Shown here piece by piece: positions 27,577 to 39,490 of a stretch of 64,000 bases of DNA (position 1 is its first letter; each line of letters opens with the position of its first letter). This stretch comes from Paramecium octaurelia (lineage: Eukaryota; Ciliophora; Oligohymenophorea; Peniculida; Parameciidae): positions 1 through 64,000 of the forward strand of contig CAJJDP010000090.1 of NCBI GenBank assembly GCA_905182995.1. The letters are read 5' to 3'. The translations under genes were made by a program, and so were the position numbers. The notes beneath the pieces are model-generated. The model was given only the letters and a program-made list of their open reading frames with translations, did no database searches and had not been told where the DNA came from.

Positions 27577-28280
27577 ATGTTTAAATTAAATCCTAAAAAG
27601 GTACTCATCAAGACTCCCACTATTTATGATTATTAAGCTAATCTACCTGTCGAAGTAATTGTCCAATGTAAAACTAGACTAGAAAAGCCATAGTGTTACA
27701 TGTGATGAACAAGAATCCGAAACTTAAGATCAAAGGAGGAAATTCAATGACCAACCCATACAAAATACCCTATGAATTGGCTATTGCAGACTAAATTGAA
27801 TAAATGGAAAAATACAAAAATTCCATTCTTTGGTCACCCAGAATGACTCCCAAAAAATTCACTTTTGCCTTCATCTATCCAATGGGATTTGCTTTGGTCT
27901 TACTTTGGTATATTCATAATGTGGCCATTCCAAGAAGAATGGTTGAGATGAAAAGAAAATACGGTTACGTCTATCCTGAATTAGAATCGAAGGGCTGGCT
28001 GGATGGTTGGTGGGATTATGAATAGGAAGAGACAGAGCAGATATTTGACATCATCAATATGGAATTCAAGAAAACAGAGGATAAAGTTAGAAACAAACAA
28101 TATACAGATTTTACTATTTCTGATTTGCAAAACTTTGGAAACAAACCTACTTATGAGAATTCCGATTAAACAGCTAACATTACTAAATCTGGAAAATAAA
28201 TTATGCAAACTAAGGAAAAATAGAAAATACAATCCCAATTTGAGAAGATCTTATAGTTGCAGACTAAACCATCGCAATGA
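27577..28280 (+). CDS. Unrecognised protein with one transmembrane segment (226 aa)
   Basis: Starts at ATG 27577, ends at TGA 28278-28280, with a 23-base intron at 27655-27677 that restores one frame (…QANLPVE | TRKAIVLHVMNK…). A central hydrophobic helix, FAFIYPMGFALVLLWYIH, is followed by NVAIPRRMVEMKRKYGYVY and a Trp-rich GWLDGWWDYE. The acidic/Lys tail is probably coiled coil. No signal peptide is obvious. Single-helix proteins with a short Trp-rich segment occur among ciliate-specific mitochondrial complex subunits, but that is only a guess. No domain is recognised. Confidence 0.7.
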
Positions 28281-28402
28281 TTATTATGTCTTTATATATG
28301 TTTAAATATAGCAATACAGAGGAAGAACCTAATCGAAATTTATTAATGTATAGTAAAATTTAAAATTCTAATTAATATATCCTTTTAAATCATTGATCTT
28401 CA

Positions 28403-29935
28403 ATGTCTTATCAAATCGACAAGTGCAAAATTCATAATCGCGACAAACTATATATAAATTTAGAGAAGGACACTAAAGAATACATGTAAACAGAATGTCT
28501 CTATTGTATGAAAAAGGATTCAATTAGAATAGAAGAAATAATGCTGAAATTCAAATAAATGATATCTACGCAATCAAAAGTAATTCAGAATCAATAGATT
28601 ATGGTTGTCTTGTAACAAATTATGCAGTCATCAAATTTAGCATTACAATCATTCCAATAAATGCATAAAACAATTTAAGACCAACATGACAAGTGGTAAA
28701 AAATACATTCATAATTCGAACAGATTTAGAAACTGTCAAAATCTACTTATTATAACCAAGAAGAATTGTCCTAAATTGTAGAATTAACTTTGAATTCAAA
28801 TCTTACTAATGTACCAAGTTTTGCATTAGGTTAACTAGATAGTTTTCAAAAACTAACTATTAAACTTCGATAAATCAATGAAATTTTGCAGTCAAATCCT
28901 CAAATAGCGAAGGTGATTCCCCAATTAACAGCAAAGTAGGAAGAATAATAACTATTATAACCGAAAAACAAAGGTGGTACTGATTAAAGAAAGGATTTCG
29001 AACAATTATCTTAATTTTAAACCAATATCACTGTGTACGCAATTGCTTTTAGTTTTGACAATTCTAAAATAGTAATTGGAGGAGGAAATTATAATTAAAG
29101 TTAAAATAAAAATTTGATGGTTTTGAGTTTATCTGGCGACAGTAAATTGTAGAGTGAAACCATTTTATACGGTCACTCTAAGAGAGTTACAGCAATTTGT
29201 TATAGCAAGTAGGAGCATTTTTTTGTTTCTGGAAGTCTAGATACTACATTGAGATTGTGGAGATATGAAATCAAAAATCAGAATTGGGACTGCATTAAAC
29301 AATTGAATAAACACACTTCAACAGTATTTGGATTAGCCATAAATAATAATGATAATCTGATAATATCATGTGGTCACGATTCTAAAATATTTATTTGGAA
29401 AAATATCAATCAAAATTGGTAGGAATCTCAGACTATATCTGAACATATTGCTGCTGTTAATAGTATAAGTTTATCAGAGGATAATACTTTATTAGCATCA
29501 GGAAGTGAAGATACTAAAGTATATATTTGGAAAAATGATAATGATGTGTTTAGTAAGATAAGTCAAATAGAGGTCCCTTGCTCAAGTTTTATTTATTCTG
29601 TTCATTTCATAAAATAGAATTCACTTATAGTGGGTACATACGATGGCAACATATCTCTTTGGTAGATTAACGAAAACTAGTATCAATTGTGTTTTGAAAA
29701 CAATCCAAAATTTGGATATATCAAGAAAATAGTGTATAATTAGAATCAATCTTTGATGATTACCAAATGTGAACATAGAACTATTATTTGGAAAATTATT
29801 GACAACAATAAAATTGAGCAGATTAAAGATCAGGAAGGTGAATATTTAGGAATAGGATTATCATAAGGTCCATCAATAATTGCAATGTTTAATTGTGAAA
29901 AAAAGGTCTTAGAATTGCTTTAATGTAATATATGA
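28403..29935 (+). CDS. WD40-repeat protein with coiled-coil N terminus (510 aa)
   Basis: An intron-free frame of 511 codons, ATG 28403 to TGA 29933-29935. The N-terminal 200 residues begin with a small Cys/His cluster (MSYQIDKCKIHNRDK, TECLYCMKK) and continue as Gln-rich helix. From about residue 210 six to seven WD40 blades follow: KIVIGGGN, HFFVSGSLDTTLRLWRYE, NLIISCGHDSKIFIWKN, TLLASGSEDTKVYIWKND and LIVGTYDGNISLWQI. The layout, a Cys-rich/coiled-coil head plus a propeller, is common in the large Paramecium WD40 family. Function unknown; probably a scaffold. It is more canonical than the WD40 pair at 16-19 kb. Confidence 0.82.
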
Positions 29936-30054
29936 AAATATTTTGTGTTTATTTATATCATATTATTATAATTGAAAATGAGTATTATTACTGAATAATT
30001 TAATATGGAAACTTAAATTTAATAAAAAGTCATATCCATTTGAGATAGAATTAA

Positions 30055-31861
30055 TCAATCAGAATCATATCTTCTTGGTTTCTTAGATACATATATTTCC
30101 CTATAGATGGTATTCATTATTAAACTTATCATTCTAGGTTTTTCTTCTTTATCCCTTATGAATATTTCAGTTTATTTATTTAACTCTTTCAAATACCCTT
30201 ACATGATCTGATTTAATAAATCTTAAATTTCATTATTCTTCTTTGTTTGAGCAGCCAAATACTTTAAATAAGGAGAAATTATTTGGATAGGCAGAAGATT
30301 CTTGATGACTGCTTTCTTACCATCAGGCTCATCATCATAAATCTAAGGAAGAATATTAATTTTATTCCAATTCACTTTTTTCCAATCAAATTTTAATGGG
30401 ATTTCATTAACATATCTTTCTAAATAAATGTGTACAAGAATGGATCCCACAATAAGAGCATTTCTATGAACAAAAAACAGAACGTCCTAATCACTTTAGG
30501 ATGGATGATATTCCCACGCTTTGAAAATCATCTGGTTAACTAGGATTCTGAGTAAAATTACTCCTTCTATAATCATCATTTGTATTGATTCACTAATCTT
30601 ACCAATCTAGCCTATAGTATTGAATCTGATCCGCTCCACTTCATATTGTATAAAGTAATCAAGAGGTGGAAATTAATTAGGAATGCAAATAGATCTCAAA
30701 AAATCAAAAAATAAAGGACTTATATTGTCTGCTTTAACAGTTGATGCTTAAGTGAGAAATCTAGTAATGAAAGCAAAAACTTTATCATATTTTGCTTGAT
30801 TTTCTTTGTCTCTTCCAATTTCTACCTTAAAGTCGGTTTTATTATTCAAGAATTCTATCATCTATTGTTCTAAAGCTATTTCATATTATCCTAGTAGATA
30901 ATCCAAAATATTTGGAATTTGAGCATCTTTCTCTCTGCAAATTTTTAACTTTTTTTCAATCTCAGAATTTAAGGTTTTTATGTAATATGAAATGAAAATG
31001 ATCGATGCTTTGAATATCCTAAACTTCTTAGTGGAAACGGGTAATCTCTTTTTAGCTTTCTTGATAAAATTTTATTAACTCGAATGAGAACTGCTCTACA
31101 TCAAACTGCTGGATAATTTTGATTTATGAAGAGAGCTTTTGAATTCTTCTTTTAATTTTTAATCATTAAGTTATTCTTGTTATTTGTATGGAATATGTTT
31201 GTCATATTAATTAGAAATAAGTAATTTATCAATCTCTTATTTTTACTATTGCTATTTTTGCAACTGTTGTTATTAGTAATTCTAATATTATTATTATTAT
31301 TGGTATTATTATTATTAGTATTGTTATTAGTATTACTATGGATATTAAGCTAATTAGGATTATCCCAAAGAAGACAATCTGGAATTATTAAAATATTAGG
31401 GATCATGAGGGTACAGTATTTTATCCCCAGGCTTTTAAATTGGTTTAGGTTTGCCTTAAAATTTAATGGATACTTAAACCTATATTCATTATGTTTTCTA
31501 TTCTTTGTTAGCGAATTTCTTATTATTATTTAGATTTCTAGAAATCAAAACCCATTTGGATTTAGGATTCCATTGGCCAAGGCATCATTGTAAAGGGAAT
31601 GGGAATTACTGGCTATATTGATATTCATAATTACCATTCCAGGTTGAGCAAGTGGAATGCTATCTAATGATGATCTGGTAAATATTGAGGATGGATGTTC
31701 ATATTGATTGAAATGCTTTGATTATGGAGGATTAAAGATACTTATGGTTATTATTAGAAAAACTGAGCCTTTTTATTTCTAGCTCTTTCTTCTTCTTTCG
31801 AATATCTCAATTTAGCTAATTCTAATCCATATAATAATTATTAATCTTGAAAATTATACAT
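30055..31861 (-). CDS. Unrecognised protein with Gln/Tyr-rich tract (about 577 aa)
   Basis: Starts at ATG 31861 (MYNFQDQQLLYGLELAKLRY) and ends at TGA 30055-30057. Three short introns of 26, 22 and 25 bases near 31690-31750, 31610 and 31460 make one frame of 578 codons. Residues about 110-190 form a Gln/Tyr/Asn tract encoded mainly by TAA, CAA and TAC. The C-terminal 350 residues are helical and not repetitive (FRIFKASIIFISYYIKTLNS, RFLTQASTVKADNISPLFFD, YEVERIRFNTIGQIGKISES). This is a conserved-looking globular part without a motif I recognise. Its ATG lies 24 bases from the stop of the upstream GTPase gene. The prion-like tract suggests possible condensate behaviour, which is inference. 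Confidence 0.65.
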
Positions 31862-31885
31862 TGTTAATAATTATATGTGTAGAAA

Positions 31886-33514
31886 TCAAAATTAATTCTT
31901 TTTTGGTAAAATCGAGTCCTCTGAATCAAGATTATAAACAATCCCAAGAACCCCATTATTCATGCCATAATATTTCCATTTCGGATCAAATTCATCAGGA
32001 ATCTTAAATCTTAAATCAAAAGGACCAGACTTTCTATCTTACTTGATATAAGTTGCTTTGTTTGTATACATCGAGATTTTTTTATGTCCTCGCACAATGG
32101 TAGAAACATTCTATCTATAGATTTCCACTTCTTCAAGTGATACGCCTGGCAAATCGATAAGAATTATGTATTGAGTTCCTTGTATAATATCGATCTAGGG
32201 TTCATATTCCTCGCCCTCCTCATTGTCAATATCGACAGGTGTAGACATCAATTTGGCTGTAGAAATATTTTGAGTGAATTTGGGGGAGGTTGCTTGTTAC
32301 TTGACAATTCTTTTTTCATTGGGTAGATGGGTATCTTAAATAGTTAGTTTGATTTGCTTTTTCAAGAGAGTGCTCATTTTTAATTCACAGACTTCAACGA
32401 TGTCATCATATTTTAGTATCTTCTTCTGATGAGGCACCACAACCAATTTCAACCAATATTTGAGAAGACTATAAGTCCAAGGATTAATACTCTTGCCCAA
32501 ATCAGAGTTGTCATTGACAATACAGATGTGTCTACTCGTTTCTGTGTTGAACCAGAGAACAGACTTTTCTTCCAATTGATTAGTGAAAGGATTCATTGCT
32601 TCAACAGTAGACTTCTATATATTTCCTTCTAAGATTTTTTCAATTTATACTTACCAAACATGCTGAATCAGATTTGGATTTGTAATATCTTTAAGATTGT
32701 GGATTACTATAATTTCCTTAAATTGTTTGAGAGAGCTGCTTAATTTACGAGCTAATTAATCTAAATATCTAACTTCGATGCTTGTGAAATCATTGACCAC
32801 ACAAATGAAATAGTCAGTTAATTCGAATGATATCTCCAGGATTGCAGTTTCAATTTATTATTTCTCTTTTAAATTCTTAAGATTCTCAGGTGCATAACTA
32901 CCTGCTGTATCTATCAACACAAATGAATTATTTTTGTCAACGACGCATTGTTTGAAACTGATGCCTTTGGTTGTGATCTTGGATCCCGTGGGGAGATTTT
33001 GATTGGTTAATTGATTTAGAATATGCGTTTTACCTTTGTCATACAACCCAAGCACTGCAACTCTAGCTCCCTTTAGTTCATTGTTGTTCACCAACAACTT
33101 GAAATATTGGATTAACAACTACCTTCCATGACGAACTCATATTGATATCCATCACTAAGTCATAAATTTGAGTATCGATCATGTTATACTCTTGGATTGA
33201 TGGTTTTTGATCATTAGTTATAATATTGGGTATTTCATTGCTTTTCCCCAGAATTTGGGGATTATTGAGTTGCCCAATGATGCTCAAGGTTTCTTCGCAT
33301 CTGATTTTCAGTTCGTAATGCAATGCTTCATAAAGATCAAAAAATTCATTTATTGACTGCATCTTCCTAAACATTTCAGCAAAAGTTTCCAGCAGATCCA
33401 AATTCTCCTTTAACAGATTTCCCAAGATCTGTAGACAACTACGGAATGCATCTTAGTCCTTAATTACATCAATTCCTTTACTAAATTAATATCACCCTCT
33501 TATGGAGAACTCAT
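31886..33514 (-). CDS. Dynamin/GB1-like GTPase fused to a small-heat-shock-like domain (526 aa)
   Basis: ATG at 33514, TGA at 31886-31888; introns at 33459-33481 (23 bases) and 33098-33122 (25) give 527 codons. After a helical N terminus (about 120 residues) the P-loop reads VLGLYDKGKTHILNQL, G3 is FVLIDTAGS, and HNLKD follows as a G4-like motif. From about residue 430 the protein resembles an alpha-crystallin domain: YIILIDLPGVSLEEVEIY, then KSGPFDLRFKIPDEFD and MNNGVLGIVYNLD. These correspond to the family's 'dLPGvxxedi', 'GxFxRxFxLP' and 'GVLxI' motifs. Each domain is convincing by motif; the fusion is unusual. Inferred role: a nucleotide-regulated chaperone or membrane-remodelling factor. 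It is divergent from the SHIPPO gene (154 bases between starts). Confidence 0.75.
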
Positions 33515-33668
33515 ACTACGTAAAACGAAATTTATTAATTAATATAAATATATATTTGGTTTTTATGCTCTTTAAGTTTCTGGATGGATTTACCAAATTT
33601 CTAACAACTCTCATAATTAATTAGATATTTATTTATCTGACTCTTATTTTTCCTCTCCCTCCCTTCCC

Positions 33669-34821
33669 ATGTCAGTACCATCAAGAAATTCAAAAAGAAG
33701 TCATACTCCTATATATTTCTTTAGATCACACTACCTCAAACAATCACAATTTTCCAGGTCCAGCTAGTTATGAACCCAAAATAGAAGTTTCACATACCAA
33801 TGCCCCAAAATGGACTATGAGTGGAACTTACTCCAGAGAAATCCCCATCATTAAAAACCTTCCAGGCCCAGGTCAATACGACCCTCGATTACCATCGTCA
33901 TAGAGAAAAACTTTGATTTACGGCAAAGCCTATTAAAAAGACAAAGAGTCATAACAAAAACCAGGCCCAGGAGCATACAAGGTTGACATCTCACAGCTCT
34001 CCAGAATAGGGTTCAAAATAGGCAGTGAGAAAAGGTATAAGGACGAAAAGAAATTATCCCCAGGACCTGGAGATTATCAGGTTGAAGTCAAAAATCATGT
34101 TCATTCATACATAATTGGTTAATAAACAAGATCAGGAAAAATCTATAGCAATCATGTAGGTCCTGGATAATATGAAATTCCTTCCTTATTAAAAACCGAT
34201 GGAGGATTTAGGATGGTTCCTCGTAGAGAGAAAACTGTATCTATGATTACTCCTGGTCCAGATGCATACGAGCAGCTCAGATAAGAAAGAGTAAAATCAT
34301 TTAAAATTGGAACAAGCAAAAGAGAAGGCATTTTTTAAAAGTCTGTTTCTCCAGGTCCTGCCAACTATGAAGTCTAAGCAATCAAAGAGAGTGTTGCCTA
34401 CTCAATAGGCAAAAAATAACGATAAGACACAAAACTTGATGCACTTCCAGGACCAGGAAGTTATCAACCAATTAAACCTAGTAGTGCCCCCAAATACTCA
34501 ATCTATCAGAGATATAGAGAAAAAACTGAAGCTTCAGGTCCAGGACCTTAATCTTATACAATTGGAGAGTTTCGAGAAACAAAAAGCATAATATTTTGTC
34601 AGGCCAAAAGAGATAGTTACAATAGGATATAGATACCTGTATGATTATTTGTGTCATTTTAGGGACCAGGGGAGTATGAAACAGAATTAAAAATTAAGAA
34701 GCCTCAAGTGAGTATTGTCTTTGGAAGAGAGAAAAGATCATAGAGTTGCTCTGAAAATACAAAAATGCCTGGACCAGGTGCATATGATATAGCATCCACT
34801 TTTTATGTGAAAAAGAAATGA
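33669..34821 (+). CDS. SHIPPO-repeat (PGP) ciliary microtubule protein (367 aa)
   Basis: Eleven PGP/GPG repeats spaced 30-40 residues apart: for example FPGPASYEP, LPGPGQYDP, KPGPGAYKV, SPGPGDYQV, TPGPDAYEQ, LPGPGSYQP, IPGPGEYET and MPGPGAYDI. Such SHIPPO/STPG proteins bind inside or along axonemal microtubules; in a ciliate a role in cilia or the cortical cytoskeleton is likely. Introns lie at 33700-33724 (25 bases, starting with the less common GTC) and 34639-34662 (24 bases). Together they give 368 codons from ATG 33669 to TGA 34819-34821. The second intron removes an in-frame TGA, which confirms it. Confidence 0.9.
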
Positions 34822-35109
34822 TTCGATTAGATTCAAATTATTATTATTCACTTTATGAATACAGTTTCACAGTATCAAAATCTCTTTAACATTACTTTTA
34901 CTTATTTTATTAGTGGTTGTCCAGACTCTAATCTGTGAGAGCATTCAGGGGAGTATTTTAACTCCTATTTTAATGAATACTTTAATGTGTGCTTTGTGTT
35001 ATTACTATATGATTAATTAAATTAATGGGCTCGGTATGTTAGAAAGGTGATAATATAGTGAATTGGCCTTGTAAAAGCAATCCGAGAGGTTCCAACCCAA
35101 GAACAACTT

Positions 35110-35295
35110 TCACCATAATTCCTGAGGAGGACTCTGTAATATACTCTTAATAAGATCGGTCGGTTTTTACAGCCAGCCAATTTTATCAGAATCCAGATAG
35201 TTAAGTAATACAATCTGAGTAATGTAGAGACAAACTGTAATGTTAGGAAATGCAATCGGCGTAGATAACAAACTTTAAATTCTAAATGTGTACAT
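35110..35295 (-). pseudogene. Protein-like relic in a GC-richer patch
   Basis: The patch at about 35020-35270 is visibly richer in G+C than its surroundings. On the minus strand it reads well-balanced protein from ATG 35295: FPNITVCLYITQIVLLNYLD, then DKIGWLQKPTDLIKSILQSP. A TGA at 35110-35112 stops it. After the TGA the same frame goes on protein-like (FLGWNLSDCFYKANSLYY) to about 35030. No intron removes the TGA. It is most likely a gene fragment of unknown family; a structured RNA in this patch cannot be excluded. Confidence 0.35.
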
Positions 35296-35343
35296 ATCTA
35301 AACTACTTTCTTCTCATTCAATTAAGTAAGTAAATGATGTATA

Positions 35344-35772
35344 ATGAGATTAACAAATACAAGAAGTAATTCGTATGAAGTATCTTTAACCAATCTAAAT
35401 CCTGAATTGGGCTGTTATTGTGAATGGCATCTGGAGTCAGACAAGTTGCCAATTCGTTCTGGGGATAAAATTGATGTAAATTGACTTATAATGATTTAGT
35501 TGATCCACATTCTGACAGGGAGATATCTTATGGCTACAGAGATGGATGAAGAGGGCGTAGTCTATTGTGGTTATGGTTCTAGTAGATGCTGGACTATTGA
35601 ATTTGATGATAACATTTTAAAAGATGGAGCAATATTTGAATTGAAACATAATGAAATTACTAAATACTTGTCTTTCATTAATAAAAAAGCATCGCTATCA
35701 CATAATAGGTAGGTTTGCTTAAATGACAATGAAGGGAAGAATAACTATTGGAAATTAGTTTTGATTTAATGA
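35344..35772 (+). CDS. MIR-like (beta-trefoil) domain protein (134 aa)
   Basis: ATG 35344 (an in-frame TGA lies just upstream), TGA 35770-35772, intron 35476-35499 (24 bases), 135 codons. The pattern LPIRSGDKIDLIHILTGRYL ... YCGYGSSRCWTIEF ... GAIFELKHNEITKYLSF resembles MIR motifs of SDF2 and protein mannosyltransferases. In those, repeated 'G-x-L/I-x-H-x-x-T-G-x-x-L' segments form a beta-trefoil. No signal peptide is present, so it is not an obvious ER protein. The next gene (NDUFV1) starts only 24 bases after its stop. Confidence 0.6.
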
Positions 35773-35796
35773 TTAAACATAATTATTATTATTAAA

Positions 35797-37289
35797 ATGA
35801 TTATTAGATAAGCTCAGCTATTTCTGAGATGGGTCCCTCAACCCAGATACTATCACGGAGGATTGAAAGATCAAGACCGTATCTTTACTAATGTCTATCG
35901 CGATGGAGATCCCTATATTCAAGGTGCCTTGAGAAGAGTAAGAATATTCATTATCATAGGGTGACTGGCATAGAACAAAGGACATTTTGACAATGGGTTA
36001 AGATTGGATTATAGATGAAATCAAAAAGAGTGGTCTTAGAGGCAGAGGTGGAGCTGGATTTCCAAGTGGTTTGAAATACTCATTCATGCCAAAAGTCAAT
36101 CCAGATGGAAGGTATTTTGATTAATGCAATTATGAAATAAAGACCTTCTTATTTGGTTATAAATGCAGATGAATCTGAGCCAGGCACATGCAAAGACAGA
36201 GAAATCTTGAGACATGATCCTCATAAATTAGTAGAAGGAGCCTTGTGTGTTGGATTTGCAATGAGAGCTAGAGCAGCATATATATATTGCAGAGGAGAAT
36301 TCTGGGTAGAGGCTAATGCTTTGTAATAAGCAGTGGATGAAGCCTATAAAAAGGGATTTTTGGGTAAAAATGCATGCGGAAGTGGATATGATTTCGATGT
36401 CTATGTTCACAGTGGAGCAGGTGCCTACATTTGTGGGGAAGAAACAGTAATCATTTAATAAAAATGAATAGGGTTTGATTGAATCCTTAGAAGGAAAGCC
36501 AGGAAAACCAAGACTCAAGCCACCCTTCCCAGCCAATGCAGGTTTATGGGGTTGTCCAACCACTGTTACCAATGTGGAAACAGTCTCAGTTTGTCCAACC
36601 ATTCTTAGAAGAGGAGCCAATTGGTTTGCATCTTTTGGCAGACCCAACAATCGAGGCACTAAACTATTCTGTATTTCTGGTCATGTTAACAATCCTTGCA
36701 CTGTTGAAGAGGAAATGTCCATTCCTCTTAAAGAATTGATTGAAAGACATTGTGGAGGAGTCAGAGGAGGCTGGGACAATCTTAAATGCATCATTCCTGG
36801 AGGATCATCAGTCCCCATGTTACCTAAAGAGACATGTGAAACTGTACTTATGGACTTTGATGCATTGAGAGATGTCAGATCTGGATTAGGAACTGCTGCT
36901 GTCATTGTCATTGATAAGTCTACTGATATTATTGATGCTATCTTAAGATTGAGCAAATTCTACAAACATGAATCATGTGGTCAATGCACACCTTGCAGAG
37001 AAGGTACTTCATGGTTAGTTGATTTGTTGGAAAGAATGAAGGTTGGAAATGCTGATTTTGCTGAAATTGATTAATTAGAAGTACTCTAAATATTATATAT
37101 CAAAAGGAATTAACATATTAAATTGAAGGACATACTATTTGTGCTCTTGGAGATGCAGCTGCATGGCCAGTTTAAGGATTGATAAGATCCTATAGAGAAG
37201 AAATTGAAGAAAGAATTGAAGACTATCATGCCAAACATCCAGTGAAGGCTAGATAATTACGTAGTAATCCTTAATAATCAAGCCATTGA
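35797..37289 (+). CDS. NDUFV1: Mitochondrial complex I 51-kDa subunit NDUFV1 (462 aa)
   Basis: NADH-oxidising subunit of respiratory complex I, carrying FMN and the N3 iron-sulfur cluster. Visible motifs: [17 protein letters not shown] and [14 protein letters not shown] (NADH/FMN site), YICGEET then [16 protein letters not shown], and the 4Fe-4S ligands [12 protein letters not shown] with the distal Cys in [16 protein letters not shown]. The N terminus ([20 protein letters not shown]) is basic and amphipathic, as expected for mitochondrial import. Four introns are placed exactly: 35938-35959, 36112-36142, 36447-36471 and 37081-37106, giving 463 codons. The base composition is less AT-rich than its neighbours, which is usual for a highly expressed gene. 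Confidence 0.96.
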
Positions 37290-37407
37290 TATATACATAA
37301 AATATTAATATCACCATCTTGGAATATTTTGAGTTCTTTTTTACTCTTATTTTAATAATTTTACACTCTTTCTTTTTGCTTTTTCATCCAAAAAGTTTAG
37401 GAGATTA

Positions 37408-37640
37408 TCAAATTATTTAGCTATTTTCCTTACGAACTGCTTTTGTTTTGATGAGTTAAGCTCTCTATATCCTCTATATCTGCAAATTTTATAATTTTAG
37501 CCCATAATCCTCATAAAATATCCTCAACTATTGTTCATTGATATCATTAGCCAAATTTTGATATCTAAATCATTTAATACATTAACTACATATGTATCTT
37601 CAATTATTGGCATTTGATAAAGGGGTAAAACATCATCCAT
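37408..37640 (-). pseudogene. Small broken gene with weak RRM resemblance
   Basis: On the minus strand MDDVLPLYQMPIIEDTYVV begins at 37640. A frame change then leads into NLANDINEQQLRIFYEDYG and IQRIQRAQLIKTKAVRK, ending at TGA 37408. The second piece has the spacing of the first helix of an RNA recognition motif. No intron of normal length joins the two frames. Either a short pseudogene or a gene whose splicing I cannot place. Confidence 0.3.
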
Positions 37641-37734
37641 TTTCTACTCTTTGGTAAAGTTTAACAATATTAAGATAAAAATATTAAGTAATGTTATGTT
37701 TAATTATAATTATTGAACAAAATAATAATTATAA

Positions 37735-38915
37735 TCAACTCTATAATTTTGTAATCACTTTAGTAATAGTGAGCATAAATTTATAGAAACCAACAGCATG
37801 TTGATACGATCCATTAGCATCAAGTACTTTTTCTGGGAATGCAATTCCGAAGCCATAGTTATTGGAGATCTCTCTTCCTCCATAAACTAAAGTCATATTT
37901 TCATCATCATAATGAATCTTATTGTCGATCAGTTCCATCTCATTTATGGATATGATAGGGAGTGTGCTTCTCTGGAATCCAGTAGCAACAATAACTTTTG
38001 TGCATAGTGGCATGTAATTCTTGTACTCAGCAGAGTCAATTTCTGAGATGCATTTGGGCTTTTCTCCAATTAGGATGTTTTTGGCCCATTCAGCCACTCT
38101 TCCTTTAAGTCCTGTGGAGTCGTTCATGATTTTTCCGTCTGGCAAATACTCAGCCACAATGATGGGTCTTCTTTAGAAAATGTAGATGTGTTTAGGCCTA
38201 TTTGGTGAGTTGTAGAGATTCATGGCAGCCAAGATTCCAGAGTGACTGTTACCAAATATGCAGACTGTATCCTCATTTGTTATGTGTTAATGAACATCTT
38301 CTGGACTCATGGCAGCGTAGAGGTCAATCTCTTAGAGTTGAGGATAAAGTTTGTAGAGTGAGGCATCTACTGTCTCTATTGTATTTCTTTTTGAGCCAGT
38401 ACAATGGAAGACGTATTCACTTTCGAACTAATAAAATAATCGTCATTATTAATACCTAACAATTATTTTTTAATGTAATTTTATTAGTGTGCCCTAGGTT
38501 CTCTATTTTTTCTACCACGCTTTCCATCTTCGCTAGTAACCCTTTGCATGTTTGATCCAATATCACCATGACTTTCTTAAACATCTCATAGGAGAAGCCG
38601 AGTTCACAAGTAGTGTTTGGGTCGAAATTTTTGAATACCTAAATTAACTAAAATTTCATACTTAAGCGGGGTCTTCTACATCCTTATGATTCTCAATCCA
38701 TCCCATGCTCTTTAAGGTGTTGAGGAATAGTTGAATCTAATTGTTATGTTTAAATATACTTTTGTGTTGGATGGTATGTGATTAAACTAGTTCAAAGCAC
38801 CACAATTGAATTGGGGATCCACCCATGCAATCGGAGTCATGTTGTTTTTAAGCAATTAACACACTGTTATGATACCAGCAGGTCCTGCACCAATTACTGT
38901 AGATTTAAAATTCAT
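37735..38915 (-). CDS. FAD/NAD(P)-dependent oxidoreductase, FMO-like (368 aa)
   Basis: Starts with an FAD-binding Rossmann motif, STVIGAGPAGIITVCQLL (GxGxxG), at residue 5. A second dinucleotide site, VCIFGNSHSGILAAMNLY, lies near residue 195, and an ATG-type motif, KVIVATGFQRSTLP, near residue 290. This layout fits flavoprotein monooxygenases and related pyridine-nucleotide oxidoreductases. The substrate cannot be told. Introns at 38737-38759 (23 bases), 38639-38661 (23) and 38428-38455 (28) give 369 codons, ATG 38915 to TGA 37735-37737. Confidence 0.85.
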
Positions 38916-39039
38916 ATATAATATATCGTTTTTAACAAGTGTTAGAAAATGAGTTGTATTGTCACAAATAATAAGTCATTAATCAAAGTTCGTCATCAAA
39001 TACTACGATTTCCTTTTGAAAATTAATTAATAAAGTATA

Positions 39040-39490
39040 TAATAGTTTATTCATTAAAATTGTAAACAAGTATCTAACTTATATTAATCAAATTATATTA
39101 ATTTAATTAAATAATGATTAACTATAAATTATTTTATCATTAATTCAAATTATACGTTATTGGTTAATAAATACATTATACAAATATACTCATTTTAAGT
39201 CCAATCCCAATCATACTTGAAGGGGAAACAATCCTCCTCTTCATATTTTGCTTATGGCTCTTTGATTCTTAAGATAAATTGATGATTGTAAGGGGAATTT
39301 AGGATCTGATTTATATTTAGATTTTTTCCCTTTTGAGCCTCTTCATAATATCTAGATCACTTTAATATTATGCATTAGAAAAGATCTCAACTTCCCGCTA
39401 AGAAAATTAGCTTCTTTCAATTAATCCAACAAAAAAGGGATAGATGGTATGATTATAGAATATTGAGGGAGATAAAACATATTTATAGAG
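39040..39490 (-). pseudogene. Coding-like relic in two frames
   Basis: Minus-strand protein-like pieces occur in two frames: NHTIYPFFVGLIERSQFSQR then VEIFSNAQYQSDLDIMKRLK, and RYYEEAQKGKNLNINQILNS then YEEEDCFPFKYDWDWTQ. They overlap near 39360 and no splice site links them. Probably a pseudogene or a small gene with one frameshift; the family is not recognised. Confidence 0.35.

Noticed and set aside
30055..33514. One fused gene across the 24-base gap at 31862-31885
   Set aside because: The upstream frame ends at TGA 31886 right after a complete alpha-crystallin-like domain, and the downstream frame has its own ATG and different composition.
35020..35260. tRNA or other RNA gene in the GC-richer patch
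   Set aside because: I could not find a cloverleaf, a standard T-loop or a recognisable snRNA motif; the minus frame reads as protein instead.
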